A stretch of 8,073 nt of DNA from an uncultured Eubacteriales bacterium (GTDB lineage: Bacteria; Bacillota_A; Clostridia; Oscillospirales; CAG-272): positions 1 through 8,073 of the forward strand of contig USKS01000053.1 in NCBI GenBank assembly GCA_900555345.1, read 5' to 3'. A program made the translations under genes and the position numbers. The notes beneath the pieces are model-generated. The model did no database searches. It was not told the origin of the DNA and saw only the letters and a list, made by a program, of their open reading frames with translations. This document shows, in pieces, positions 1 to 5,315 of this stretch. Position 1 is the stretch's first letter. Each line of letters begins with the position of its first letter.

Positions 1-1
1 T

Positions 2-448
2 TTGAACAGCGAAGACAAGAAAATATACGAAAAATACGCAAACGGCCGCGCCGAAAAGTCGCCGTGCGCGAAAAACTGCATAAAGGCATTTCTCATAGGC
101 GGCGCCATATGCTGCGCGGCGCAGGGACTGAAGGCGCTTTATCAGCTGTTTTTCAGCGAAAAGGACGCGGGCAGCATGGTGTCGGTAACGCTAATATTTA
201 TAACCGCCCTGCTTACGGGCATCGGAGTTTTCGACAATATCGCGAAGCACGCGGGCGCGGGCACACTGGTGCCCATAACGGGATTTGCAAATGCCGTTGC
301 CTCCTGCGCCCTCGACGCGCGCGGCGAGGGCTTTATCCTCGGCGTAGGCGCAAAGATATTCACCATTGCCGGCCCCGTTATTCTCTACGGAACCGCGGCG
401 GGCGCGCTTTACGGTGTTATATACCGCATATGCCGCATATTCTTCTGA
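2..448 (+). CDS. spoVAC: Stage V sporulation protein AC (SpoVAC), membrane channel protein
   Basis: About 148 aa, close to the usual ~150 aa of SpoVAC. SpoVA proteins move dipicolinic acid (DPA) into the forespore and release it at germination; SpoVAC is reported to act as a mechanosensitive channel in the spore inner membrane (family knowledge). Visible here are the segment CIKAFLIGGAIC (about residues 26-37), a hydrophobic stretch VTLIFITALLTGIGVFDNIA, the family motif HAGAGTLVPITGFANAVAS (about 83-101), EGFILGVGAKIF, and a C-terminal hydrophobic segment. The HAGAG...P.tGF motif recurs in SpoVAE two genes on. The only start in the window is TTG at 2-4, with no room to see a ribosome binding site, so the true start could lie upstream of the window. 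First visible gene of a spoVAC-D-E operon, with a 93-nt gap to spoVAD. Its promoter, expected to be forespore sigma-G dependent, lies outside the window. Confidence 0.93.
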   Translation: MNSEDKKIYEKYANGRAEKSPCAKNCIKAFLIGGAICCAAQGLKALYQLFFSEKDAGSMVSVTLIFITALLTGIGVFDNIAKHAGAGTLVPITGFANAVASCALDARGEGFILGVGAKIFTIAGPVILYGTAAGALYGVIYRICRIFF

Positions 449-485
449 GCGCTGGTCACTGACCCGACGCTTGCCGACCTGCGGC

Positions 486-495
486 GCGGCGCCGC
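486..495. repeat. GC-rich 10-bp palindrome between spoVAC and spoVAD
   Basis: GCGGCGCCGC is a perfect palindrome in the 93-nt gap, about 30 nt upstream of the spoVAD ribosome binding site. It may form a small hairpin in the polycistronic mRNA, or may simply reflect the local GC bias. There is no T-run, so it is not a terminator. Confidence 0.4.
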
Positions 496-541
496 CGTGC
501 CGCCACGCCGCAATATACGTTTTCTGAAAGGAAATACAGCT

Positions 542-1573
542 TTGAGAGCACCTATAAAACCGGCGCGTCCGGTATATCTTTTATCAACGGCGTCCGTCGC
601 CGGATGGGACGAGGGACAAGGTCCCATCGGCGGCGAGTTTGACATACTGGGAGACAAAACGGACACATTCGGCTGCGACACATGGGAGAAGGCCGAAAGC
701 GAAATGCAGCGTCTCGCCCTGTCCGAGGCGCTTTCCTACGGGCTTCTGCGGGATACGGACCTTGACATGATATTCGCGGGCGATCTTCTCAATCAGTGCG
801 TCGGCTCAAGCTACGGACTGTCCGAGTTCAACACTCCGTTTCTGGGACTGTACGGTGCCTGCTCCACCGCGGCGGAGGGCATAATGCTTGCCTCTCTAAT
901 GTGCGGGGCATACGCGAAATGCGCCGCGGCGGTCACATCGTCACACAACGCTTCCGCAGAGCGGCAGTTCCGCTTTCCTCTTGAATACGGCGGGCAGCGC
1001 ACGCCCACATCCCAGTGGACGGTGACGGGCGCGGGGGCGTTTATACTGTGCAGCGACGCAGAAATGCTGCGCCGCGCCGAAATATCCGGCGAGAGCATTG
1101 AAATTGCCGAGGTGATGCCCGGCATTGTGTGCGACGCGGGAGTTCACGACGCAAACAACATGGGCGCCGCAATGGCGCCCGCAGCCGCAGATACCGTATG
1201 CACATATTTCGAATGCGGCGGCGCGGTCCCCGACATTCTTCTGACAGGAGATCTCGGCTATGAGGGCACGCAGATACTCCGCGATCTGTGCTCGGCGCGC
1301 GGGCACGATATATCGAAAATCCACAGCGACTGCGGACTTATAATTTTTGACAGAGAAACGCAGGACAAGCACGCAGGCGGAAGCGGCTGCGGCTGCAGCG
1401 CCGCCGTGCTTTCCGCAAACATTTTGCGGGCAATGCGGCGCGGCACTCTGCGCGACGTGGTATTCGTGGGAACGGGTGCGCTTATGAACACCATGAGTAT
1501 TCAGCAGGGGCAGTCCATCCCGGGTATAGGTCACCTTGTCCGCTTCACCGCAGGGAAAGGGGCGGATATGTAA
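542..1573 (+). CDS. spoVAD: Stage V sporulation protein AD (SpoVAD), thiolase-fold DPA-binding protein
   Basis: 343 aa from the TTG at 542, near the ~338 aa usual for SpoVAD. SpoVAD is a cytosolic-face protein of the SpoVA complex with a thiolase/ketoacyl-synthase fold that binds dipicolinic acid (family knowledge). Seen here: the N-terminal VYLLSTASVAGWDEGQGPIG, the MIFAGDLLNQ segment, the nucleophile-elbow-like GLYGACSTAAEG with Cys at about residue 107, VTSSHNASAERQFRFP, and C-terminal VVFVGTGALMN. I chose TTG 542 because GAAAGGA lies at 526-532, 9 nt upstream, and the start gives RAPIKPARPVYL, as expected at a SpoVAD N-terminus. An in-frame GTG at 497 would add 15 residues, has no good ribosome binding site, and sits in a GC-rich palindrome. 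The stop is 1 nt before the spoVAE start, so the two are probably translationally coupled. Confidence 0.93.
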   Translation: MRAPIKPARPVYLLSTASVAGWDEGQGPIGGEFDILGDKTDTFGCDTWEKAESEMQRLALSEALSYGLLRDTDLDMIFAGDLLNQCVGSSYGLSEFNTPFLGLYGACSTAAEGIMLASLMCGAYAKCAAAVTSSHNASAERQFRFPLEYGGQRTPTSQWTVTGAGAFILCSDAEMLRRAEISGESIEIAEVMPGIVCDAGVHDANNMGAAMAPAAADTVCTYFECGGAVPDILLTGDLGYEGTQILRDLCSARGHDISKIHSDCGLIIFDRETQDKHAGGSGCGCSAAVLSANILRAMRRGTLRDVVFVGTGALMNTMSIQQGQSIPGIGHLVRFTAGKGADM

Positions 1574-1574
1574 A

Positions 1575-1943
1575 ATGGATACCTTCATGCAATATGTATG
1601 GGCGTTTGTGATCGGCGGCGCGTTTTGCGTTGTCGCGCAGATACTCATAGACAAAACAAAGCTTACCCCCGCGCGCATACTTGTATCGTACGTTGTGGCG
1701 GGCGTGGTGCTCGGCGGCTGCGGCGTTTATAAATATATAGTGGATTTCGCGGGCGCGGGCGCCACAACGCCGCTTTGCGGCTTCGGCTATCTCATAGCAG
1801 AGGGCGTGCGGCGCGACGTGGACAAAAAAGGGCTGCTCGGCGCGCTGACCGGCGGCCTCGGCGCGGCAGCCGCGGGCATTGCCGCGGCTCTCGTGTTCGG
1901 CCTTCTCGCCGCCGTGTTTTTCAGAAACAAAAGAAAGAAATAA
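1575..1943 (+). CDS. spoVAE: Stage V sporulation protein AE (SpoVAE/SpoVAEb type), membrane protein
   Basis: 122 aa, matching the small SpoVAE (AEb) form of about 120 aa. Together with SpoVAC and SpoVAD it makes the minimal DPA channel set found in many clostridia, which lack SpoVAA, AB and AF. Visible: a membrane segment at about 5-25 (FVIGGAFCVVAQILID), a second at about 33-55, the conserved DFAGAGATTPLCGFGYLIAEGV (about 57-78), and a Gly/Ala-rich helix at about 88-117 followed by a basic tail FRNKRKK. ATG 1575 was chosen over an upstream in-frame start because it lies 1 nt after the spoVAD stop and has AAAGGGG at 1556-1562. It is last in the operon and is followed by a strong terminator. 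Confidence 0.92.
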   Translation: MDTFMQYVWAFVIGGAFCVVAQILIDKTKLTPARILVSYVVAGVVLGGCGVYKYIVDFAGAGATTPLCGFGYLIAEGVRRDVDKKGLLGALTGGLGAAAAGIAAALVFGLLAAVFFRNKRKK

Positions 1944-1950
1944 CCCACGC

Positions 1951-1988
1951 AAAAGCGGGGTATGCCTTGTGGCATACCCCGCTTTTTT
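1951..1988 (+). terminator. Rho-independent terminator of the spoVA operon
   Basis: A perfect 16-bp stem: 1951-1966 (AAAAGCGGGGTATGCC) pairs with 1971-1986, with loop TTGT and six T's at 1983-1988. It starts 7 nt after the spoVAE stop. The stem begins with four A's, so it also offers a short T-run on the - strand and may serve the convergent 75-aa gene as a bidirectional terminator. A second small hairpin (GTCAGC at 1989-1994, GCTGAC at 2001-2006) lies between it and that gene's stop. Confidence 0.95.
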
Positions 1989-2008
1989 GTCAGCCGTGAA
2001 GCTGACTG

Positions 2009-2236
2009 TCACAGACGCGTGAGCTGATAGATTTCGTAACCTTCTCTGTCGGCAGCAAGCACTATCTTTCTAAGATCGTCGATCTTCTTCGCATCCAAAT
2101 TTTCAATTTCAGCGAAAGCATCCGCATTTAAGTCAATAAGAGCTTTCTTCAAGTTTTTGCGATATGATATATTAATAATCTCTTTGTCTTTTACTATAAG
2201 ATAAGAATCATTAACCGTTTTTTCGTTTCTCTGCAT
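2009..2236 (-). CDS. Small uncharacterised protein, 75 aa
   Basis: I do not recognise a family. The product is 75 aa, soluble-looking and highly charged, with no signal peptide, membrane segment or Cys. The sequence suggests a short beta segment (SYLIVKDKEIINISY) followed by amphipathic helices (KNLKKALIDL, FAEIENLDAKKIDDLRKIVLAADREG). ATG 2234-2236 has a clear AGGAG at 2244-2248, 7 nt away, which supports real translation. It lies 62 nt downstream of the LRR/dockerin gene on the same strand with no terminator between them, so it is probably cotranscribed and shares its regulation. It ends convergently with spoVA, across the shared terminator at 1951-1988. Confidence 0.7.
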   Translation of the reverse strand: MQRNEKTVNDSYLIVKDKEIINISYRKNLKKALIDLNADAFAEIENLDAKKIDDLRKIVLAADREGYEIYQLTRL

Positions 2237-2298
2237 AACCGTTCTCCTAATAGATTGTTTTTTGTTTCTTTTGCAAGAGATTACTTATTTTCGTAAAT

Positions 2299-3690
2299 TC
2301 AGGCTCTTTTATCAATTGCTTTTACGTCGATTACTCCCGCCAGCGTTTTTCTGAGAAGCAGGCAGTCCGCAGGCGTTACCTCGCCGTCGCCGTCCATATC
2401 GGCGGCAGTCATATCAAATTCAATACCTACCGGAACATCCGCGACATAGCGTCTCATGTAAAGCAGGTCCTTAGCGTCAAGAATACCGTCTCCGTTTACA
2501 TCACCGGAAATACATGCAAAAACCAGCGTAAACGTTACGGGGTTAGCCCAGCCGCAGTCATATTTGTATGTAACCACAGACACGCCCTTATCCAATGTAA
2601 GAATGTTACCTGCGACACTGCCTCCAACCCAATTGCTCGCTTTGTTCTTGTCAAAGCTTCCGGGCAATGTCGAAAGATCAAAGGTTTCGTCTTCTGAGAC
2701 AGAAACCATATATTCGTTACGTATGCAGCCAAAGTATATCAAATTAGTGTTGCTGATATCCAAGGCTGTCAGTTGGTTGTCACTGCAGTTAAGGGATATC
2801 AACTTAGTGTTGCTGCTTACATCCAAGGCTGTCAGTTGGTTCATGTAGCAGTCTAGGGATGTCAACGCTGTGTTGCTGCTTACATCCAAGGCTGTCAGTT
2901 GGTTGCCGCTGCAGTTAAGGGATTTCAACTCTGTATTCTTGCTTACATCCAAGGCTGTCAGTTGGTTGCTGTAGCAGTTAAGGTATGTCAACGCTGTGTT
3001 TTTACTTACATCCAAGGCTGTCAGTTGGTTCATGTAGCAGTCAAGGGATATCAACTTAGTGTTGCTGCTTACATCCAGGGCTGTCAGTTGGTTGCTGTAG
3101 CAGTTAAGGTATGTCAACGCTGTGTGGCTGCTTACATCCAAGGCTGTAAGTTCGTTGCCGCCGCAGTAAAGGTCTGTCAATGCAGTGTTTTTGCTTACAT
3201 CCAAGGCTGTCAGTTGGTTGTCGTAGCAGTAAAGGGATCTCAACTCAGTGTTGCTGCTTACATCCAAGGCTGTCAGTTGGTTGTCGTTGCAGTAAAGGGC
3301 TATCAACGCTGTGTTACTGCTTACATCCAAAACTGTCAGTCGGTTCTGGCGGCAGTCAAGGGATGTCAATGCAGTGTTTTTTCTTACATCCAGGGCTGTC
3401 AGTTGGTTGTTGCTGCAGCCAAGGTTTGTCAATGCTGTAAAATACTCAATTCCTTTAAGATCATTGATTTCCTTGCCCCGGCAATCAATATATGTAACAT
3501 TTCTTATCTCGGCATTGCTTAACACTCCGTCTCCGTCAGTGTCATATCTTGAAGCAACTTTTCTGAAGATCGCATCCGGAAAGTTGGTTTCGTTGATCGC
3601 CACGCCTGTGTCTTCGGCAAACGCCGTAACCGGCAGCATTGCCGCGATCATCACGCAGCACATAAGAATTGCCAACAGCTTATTTTTCAT
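2299..3690 (-). CDS. Secreted leucine-rich-repeat protein with C-terminal dockerin-like domain
   Basis: 463 aa. ATG 3688-3690 was chosen because CGGAGG precedes it by about 6 nt (GGAGG at 3697-3701) and it begins a signal peptide: MKNKLLAIL, a hydrophobic core, then AFA|ED, with cleavage after about residue 25. Next comes NETNFPDAIF and an EF-hand-like loop DTDGDGVLSNAE (about 50-61), a lead-in common in this LRR family. Residues about 84-325 are 21-residue LRRs of the form NTxLxxLxCxxNQLTALDVSx: ten full units plus degenerate ends. A short beta-rich linker follows, then a dockerin type I-like pair: DVNGDGILDAKD (about 397-408) and DMDGDGEVTPAD (about 431-442), each a Ca-binding loop followed by a helix. 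Dockerins bind cohesins; such modules also occur outside cellulosomes. The role is inferred: an extracellular binding or adhesion protein. It lies downstream of the putative invertible promoter at 3858-3886. Confidence 0.9.
   Translation of the reverse strand: MKNKLLAILMCCVMIAAMLPVTAFAEDTGVAINETNFPDAIFRKVASRYDTDGDGVLSNAEIRNVTYIDCRGKEINDLKGIEYFTALTNLGCSNNQLTALDVRKNTALTSLDCRQNRLTVLDVSSNTALIALYCNDNQLTALDVSSNTELRSLYCYDNQLTALDVSKNTALTDLYCGGNELTALDVSSHTALTYLNCYSNQLTALDVSSNTKLISLDCYMNQLTALDVSKNTALTYLNCYSNQLTALDVSKNTELKSLNCSGNQLTALDVSSNTALTSLDCYMNQLTALDVSSNTKLISLNCSDNQLTALDISNTNLIYFGCIRNEYMVSVSEDETFDLSTLPGSFDKNKASNWVGGSVAGNILTLDKGVSVVTYKYDCGWANPVTFTLVFACISGDVNGDGILDAKDLLYMRRYVADVPVGIEFDMTAADMDGDGEVTPADCLLLRKTLAGVIDVKAIDKRA
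2716..3441 (-). repeat. 63-bp tandem repeats encoding the LRR array
   Basis: On the + strand the element CAAGGCTGTCAGTTGGTT, or a close variant, begins at 2761, 2824, 2887, 2950, 3013, 3076, 3139, 3202, 3265, 3328 and 3391. That is eleven copies at exactly 63-bp intervals with no indels, each encoding one 21-residue LRR. Similarity is high at the DNA level and patchy: units two apart share a long identical run (from 2961 and from 3087, offset 126 bp). This suggests recent duplication or gene conversion between units. Confidence 0.95.
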
Positions 3691-3790
3691 ATTTTTCCTC
3701 CGTATATAAGGTCGCATTTTTAAGTTCCTTGTGCTAACAGTATTTATCCGATATATATTTTCTCCAATCCACAGTAGTTTCCCAAAATTA

Positions 3791-3814
3791 CAACATAATC
3801 GGCATTATGTTGTA
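3791..3814 (+). repeat. Left inverted repeat of the putative switch
   Basis: Arms CAACATAAT / ATTATGTTG around CGGC, plus a terminal TA. With its flanks it becomes a 12-bp perfect stem at 3788-3815 with a 4-nt loop. It lies about 100 bp upstream of the LRR start codon and within the predicted 5' leader, where it would fold as an AU-rich hairpin in the mRNA. Confidence 0.9.
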
Positions 3815-3857
3815 AACGCAGTTACGAAAATCAACAAGGTTACCGAATTTTTTGCTT

Positions 3858-3886
3858 ATTGTAACATGTAAAAGTTTTTTTGTCAA
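3858..3886 (-). promoter_or_regulatory. Sigma-A promoter inside the invertible segment, facing the LRR gene
   Basis: Reading the - strand: TTGACA (3886-3881, a perfect -35), a spacer of exactly 17 nt, then TACAAT (3863-3858, one mismatch to TATAAT) preceded by TGT, giving an extended -10. Transcription should start near 3850 and reach the LRR start codon at 3690 through a leader of about 160 nt containing the left inverted repeat. Between 3690 and 3787 I see only weak promoter-like matches, so this is the best candidate for driving the LRR gene and the 75-aa gene after it. Confidence 0.8.
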
Positions 3887-4028
3887 GTCCGGGAGTTCAA
3901 ATTCATCAAAAATAAACATGCAAGCAAAACCTTTCGATAACTGGTTTTTCAAATTATCCCGAAAGGCTTTATCGTCGCGCCGAAATTTGCTCTGAATGCT
4001 TCCCGCGGCAATGCCTAAGAAGCTCAAA

Positions 4029-4052
4029 TACAACATAATGCCGATTATGTTG
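4029..4052 (-). repeat. Right inverted repeat of the putative switch
   Basis: Exact reverse complement of 3791-3814, including the TA next to the enclosed segment. The internal palindrome has 9-bp arms around GCCG. Identity stops on the outer side at the next base (A at 3790 against G, the complement of C4053). Confidence 0.9.
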
Positions 4053-4057
4053 CAGAT

Positions 4058-4079
4058 GCCGCCTTATGGGCGGCTTTTT
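4058..4079 (+). terminator. Small + strand terminator just outside the right inverted repeat
   Basis: GCCGCC (4058-4063), a 5-nt loop, GGCGGC (4069-4074), then TTTTT (4075-4079). The T-run exists only in the + direction. No + strand gene upstream needs it in the orientation shown. If the 3791-4052 segment flipped, its promoter would fire straight into this hairpin. Confidence 0.6.
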
Positions 4080-4353
4080 ACATTATCAGCCGCATATTCT
4101 CCATACGCCGCCGGTGCTCCGTTCCTGTGGAGATAATATATATCCTCGTTGTATTTATACTGGAGTGTCCGAGAATATCGGCAAGCTTTGCTATATCCTT
4201 TTCCATATTGTAAAAGACGCGGGCAAACAGATGTCTTAGGTTATGCGAAAACGCCTTTGTGTCGCGCACATATTTTTCTGCTGTTGCTCTGCTTTTTTCT
4301 TCGGAGATAAGCTTTCTGTAAAACCCGTCGGTAAGTGTTTTTGTTATGATCAT
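4078..4353 (-). pseudogene. Tyrosine recombinase/integrase, internally deleted (91 aa)
   Basis: 91 aa against roughly 290 expected for a phage-integrase-family recombinase. Residues 1-35 (MIITKTLTDGFYRKLISEEKSRATAEKYVRDTKAF) look like the start of the N-terminal SAM-like DNA-binding domain. From about residue 36 the sequence jumps in frame to the end of the catalytic domain: SHNLRHLFA with the H-x-x-R pair (His37, Arg40), LGHSSINTTRIYI with His63 and the nucleophile Tyr72, and the family-typical tail TGTEHRRRMENMRLI. The middle, including the first catalytic Arg and the catalytic Lys, is missing; the junction is near 4246-4252. The start is ATG 4351-4353 with AAAGGA at 4364-4369. An intact frame with a ribosome binding site leaves open a translated mini-protein, but it should not recombine DNA alone. 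It lies 25 bp outside the right inverted repeat. Confidence 0.8.
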
Positions 4354-4437
4354 TTCTTTTTAGTCCTTTCCGCTGCTTCTTTGTTTTTCATACAGCCTGC
4401 GGCTCTACGGCAGCTTATGATTTATCAAGCAGAAGCA

Positions 4438-4480
4438 AAAAGCACCGGGAAACGCAAACTTTGCGTATCCCGGTGCTTTT
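4438..4480 (-). terminator. Rho-independent terminator of the ABC transporter operon
   Basis: AAAAGCACCGGGA (4438-4450) pairs perfectly with 4468-4480 (13 bp). An inner stem ACGCAAA/TTTGCGT extends it past an A-A mismatch. On the - strand a T-run (4441-4437) follows the GC stem, about 40 nt after the ATPase stop. The flanking A/T runs make it potentially bidirectional. The rest of the gap 4354-4521 shows no gene; it holds this terminator and the recombinase leader. Confidence 0.92.
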
Positions 4481-4521
4481 ATTGCACGTTCTTTGTGCCG
4501 ATCTTACCGCAGGCGGCAGAA

Positions 4522-5250
4522 TCAGTAGCTTACTATTGTCTTTTTGTTTCCGCCGATGTAGTCTCTGTCGAGGGACAGGACGCCGTTATCCATGCGGAAT
4601 ATTCTGTCTGCCTTTTCTGCTATAGAAAGGTCATGAGTTACCATGAGCAGTGTCTGTCCGCGGGTCTCTCTGATCTTCAGAAGCAGGCGCAGAACCTCGT
4701 CCGCGTTGGTGCGGTCAAGGTTACCTGTAGGCTCGTCTGCGAACAGCATCATGGGGTTATTGATAAGCGCGCGCGCTATTGCGACTCTCTGGCACTGACC
4801 GCCGGAAAGCTCGCTGGGCAGATGGTGAAGTCTTTCGCTGAGTCCAAGGCACTCAACAAGCTCCCGGAGAGACTCCTGATAGCTCATATCGGACTTATTG
4901 CACATTACGGTAGGCAGGAGGATGTTCTCAAGCGCCGTAAACTGAGGAATCAGGTTATGCCTCTGATAGATGAAGCCCATCTTCTCGCCTCTGAAGCGTC
5001 CAAGTTCGTCGGCGTGCATCTTTGTGATTTCCTGTCCGTCGATGATAATACGACCGGCGTTTGCACGGTCAAGGCCTGCGCAGATATGGAGAAATGTTGA
5101 TTTACCGGAGCCGGAGGCACCGATTATTGCCACAAACTCTCCCTTTTCGATTTTAATGTTAGCACGATCCACTGCCGTGATAACAGAGTCAGACTGTCTG
5201 TACTGCTTGATAACGCTCTCAGTCTGAAGCATATATTCAGTAGTAGCCAT
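4522..5250 (-). CDS. ABC transporter ATP-binding protein, MacB/LolD/FtsE-like
   Basis: 242 aa, the usual size for the MacB/LolD-type ATPase that pairs with FtsX-fold permeases. All motifs are intact: Walker A GASGSGKS (44-51), Q-loop YQR with Gln96, signature LSGGQ (148-152), Walker B MMLFADEP with catalytic Glu173, D-loop NLD, and H-loop THD with His206. It hydrolyses ATP at the cytoplasmic face to drive the partner permease. ATG 5248-5250 has AAAGGA 9 nt upstream (5260-5265). It is the second gene of an operon, 65 nt after the permease, and a terminator follows. The C-terminal extension (DRDYIGGNKKTIVSY) is short and not recognised. The substrate cannot be told from sequence. Relatives include peptide-antibiotic resistance and lipoprotein- or peptide-handling systems, but no two-component genes are visible here. 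Confidence 0.95.
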   Translation of the reverse strand: MATTEYMLQTESVIKQYRQSDSVITAVDRANIKIEKGEFVAIIGASGSGKSTFLHICAGLDRANAGRIIIDGQEITKMHADELGRFRGEKMGFIYQRHNLIPQFTALENILLPTVMCNKSDMSYQESLRELVECLGLSERLHHLPSELSGGQCQRVAIARALINNPMMLFADEPTGNLDRTNADEVLRLLLKIRETRGQTLLMVTHDLSIAEKADRIFRMDNGVLSLDRDYIGGNKKTIVSY

Positions 5251-5268
5251 TATTGTTGATCCTTTCCC

Positions 5269-5286
5269 GACGGGGCTTTGCCCGTC
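5269..5286. other. Small hairpin between permease and ATPase genes
   Basis: GACGGG (5269-5274) and CCCGTC (5281-5286) form a 6-bp GC-rich stem with a 6-nt loop, a few bases ahead of the ATPase ribosome binding site in the mRNA. No T-run follows on the - strand, so it is not a convincing terminator. It may tune ATPase translation or mRNA stability; this is inference. Confidence 0.45.
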
Positions 5287-5315
5287 CTATCGTTGGTTTA
5301 TTTATTTCTCTTAAA

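Larger units (their letters stand above)
3791..4052. other. Putative invertible promoter segment bounded by 24-bp inverted repeats
   Basis: The 24 bp at 3791-3814 and the 24 bp at 4029-4052 are exact reverse complements, enclosing 214 bp. Each copy has 9-nt arms CAACATAAT and ATTATGTTG around a non-palindromic 4-nt centre (CGGC in the left copy, GCCG in the right). This is the layout of a tyrosine-recombinase core site with a centre that sets orientation, and inverted sites would give inversion. The segment carries a near-consensus promoter directed at the LRR/dockerin gene and lies beside a tyrosine recombinase relic. It also holds an imperfect hairpin (CCTTTCG at 3930-3936, CGAAAGG at 3960-3966). 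The alternative is a MITE-like or paired palindromic element carrying an outward promoter; I see no obvious target-site duplication. Confidence 0.65.

Noticed and set aside
941..1678. A 245-aa open frame antisense to spoVAD and the start of spoVAE.
   Set aside because: It is a mirror of GC-rich coding DNA with few stops; its product is Cys/His/Ala/Arg-rich with no domain. spoVAD on the other strand is certain.
2237..2298. A separate promoter for the 75-aa gene (TTGCAA followed by a TATTAG-like box).
   Set aside because: The -10 match is poor and overlaps the ribosome binding site; readthrough from the LRR gene explains expression better.
2716..3441. The regularly spaced repeats considered as a CRISPR array.
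   Set aside because: The spacing is exactly 63 bp and the 'spacers' are themselves similar between units; the whole reads through as LRR coding sequence.
2899..3522. A 207-aa repetitive open frame antisense to the LRR gene.
   Set aside because: Its 21-residue periodicity comes from the 63-bp repeats of the real gene; it has no plausible signal or domain.
3788..4036. An 82-aa open frame on the - strand spanning the inverted-repeat segment.
   Set aside because: It starts and ends inside the two inverted repeats, has no ribosome binding site, overlaps the promoter at 3858-3886, and resembles no family I know. It is most likely a chance open frame.
4243..5100. A 285-aa + strand open frame across the ATPase gene.
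   Set aside because: It is antisense to an ABC ATPase with all motifs intact and has no recognisable domain.
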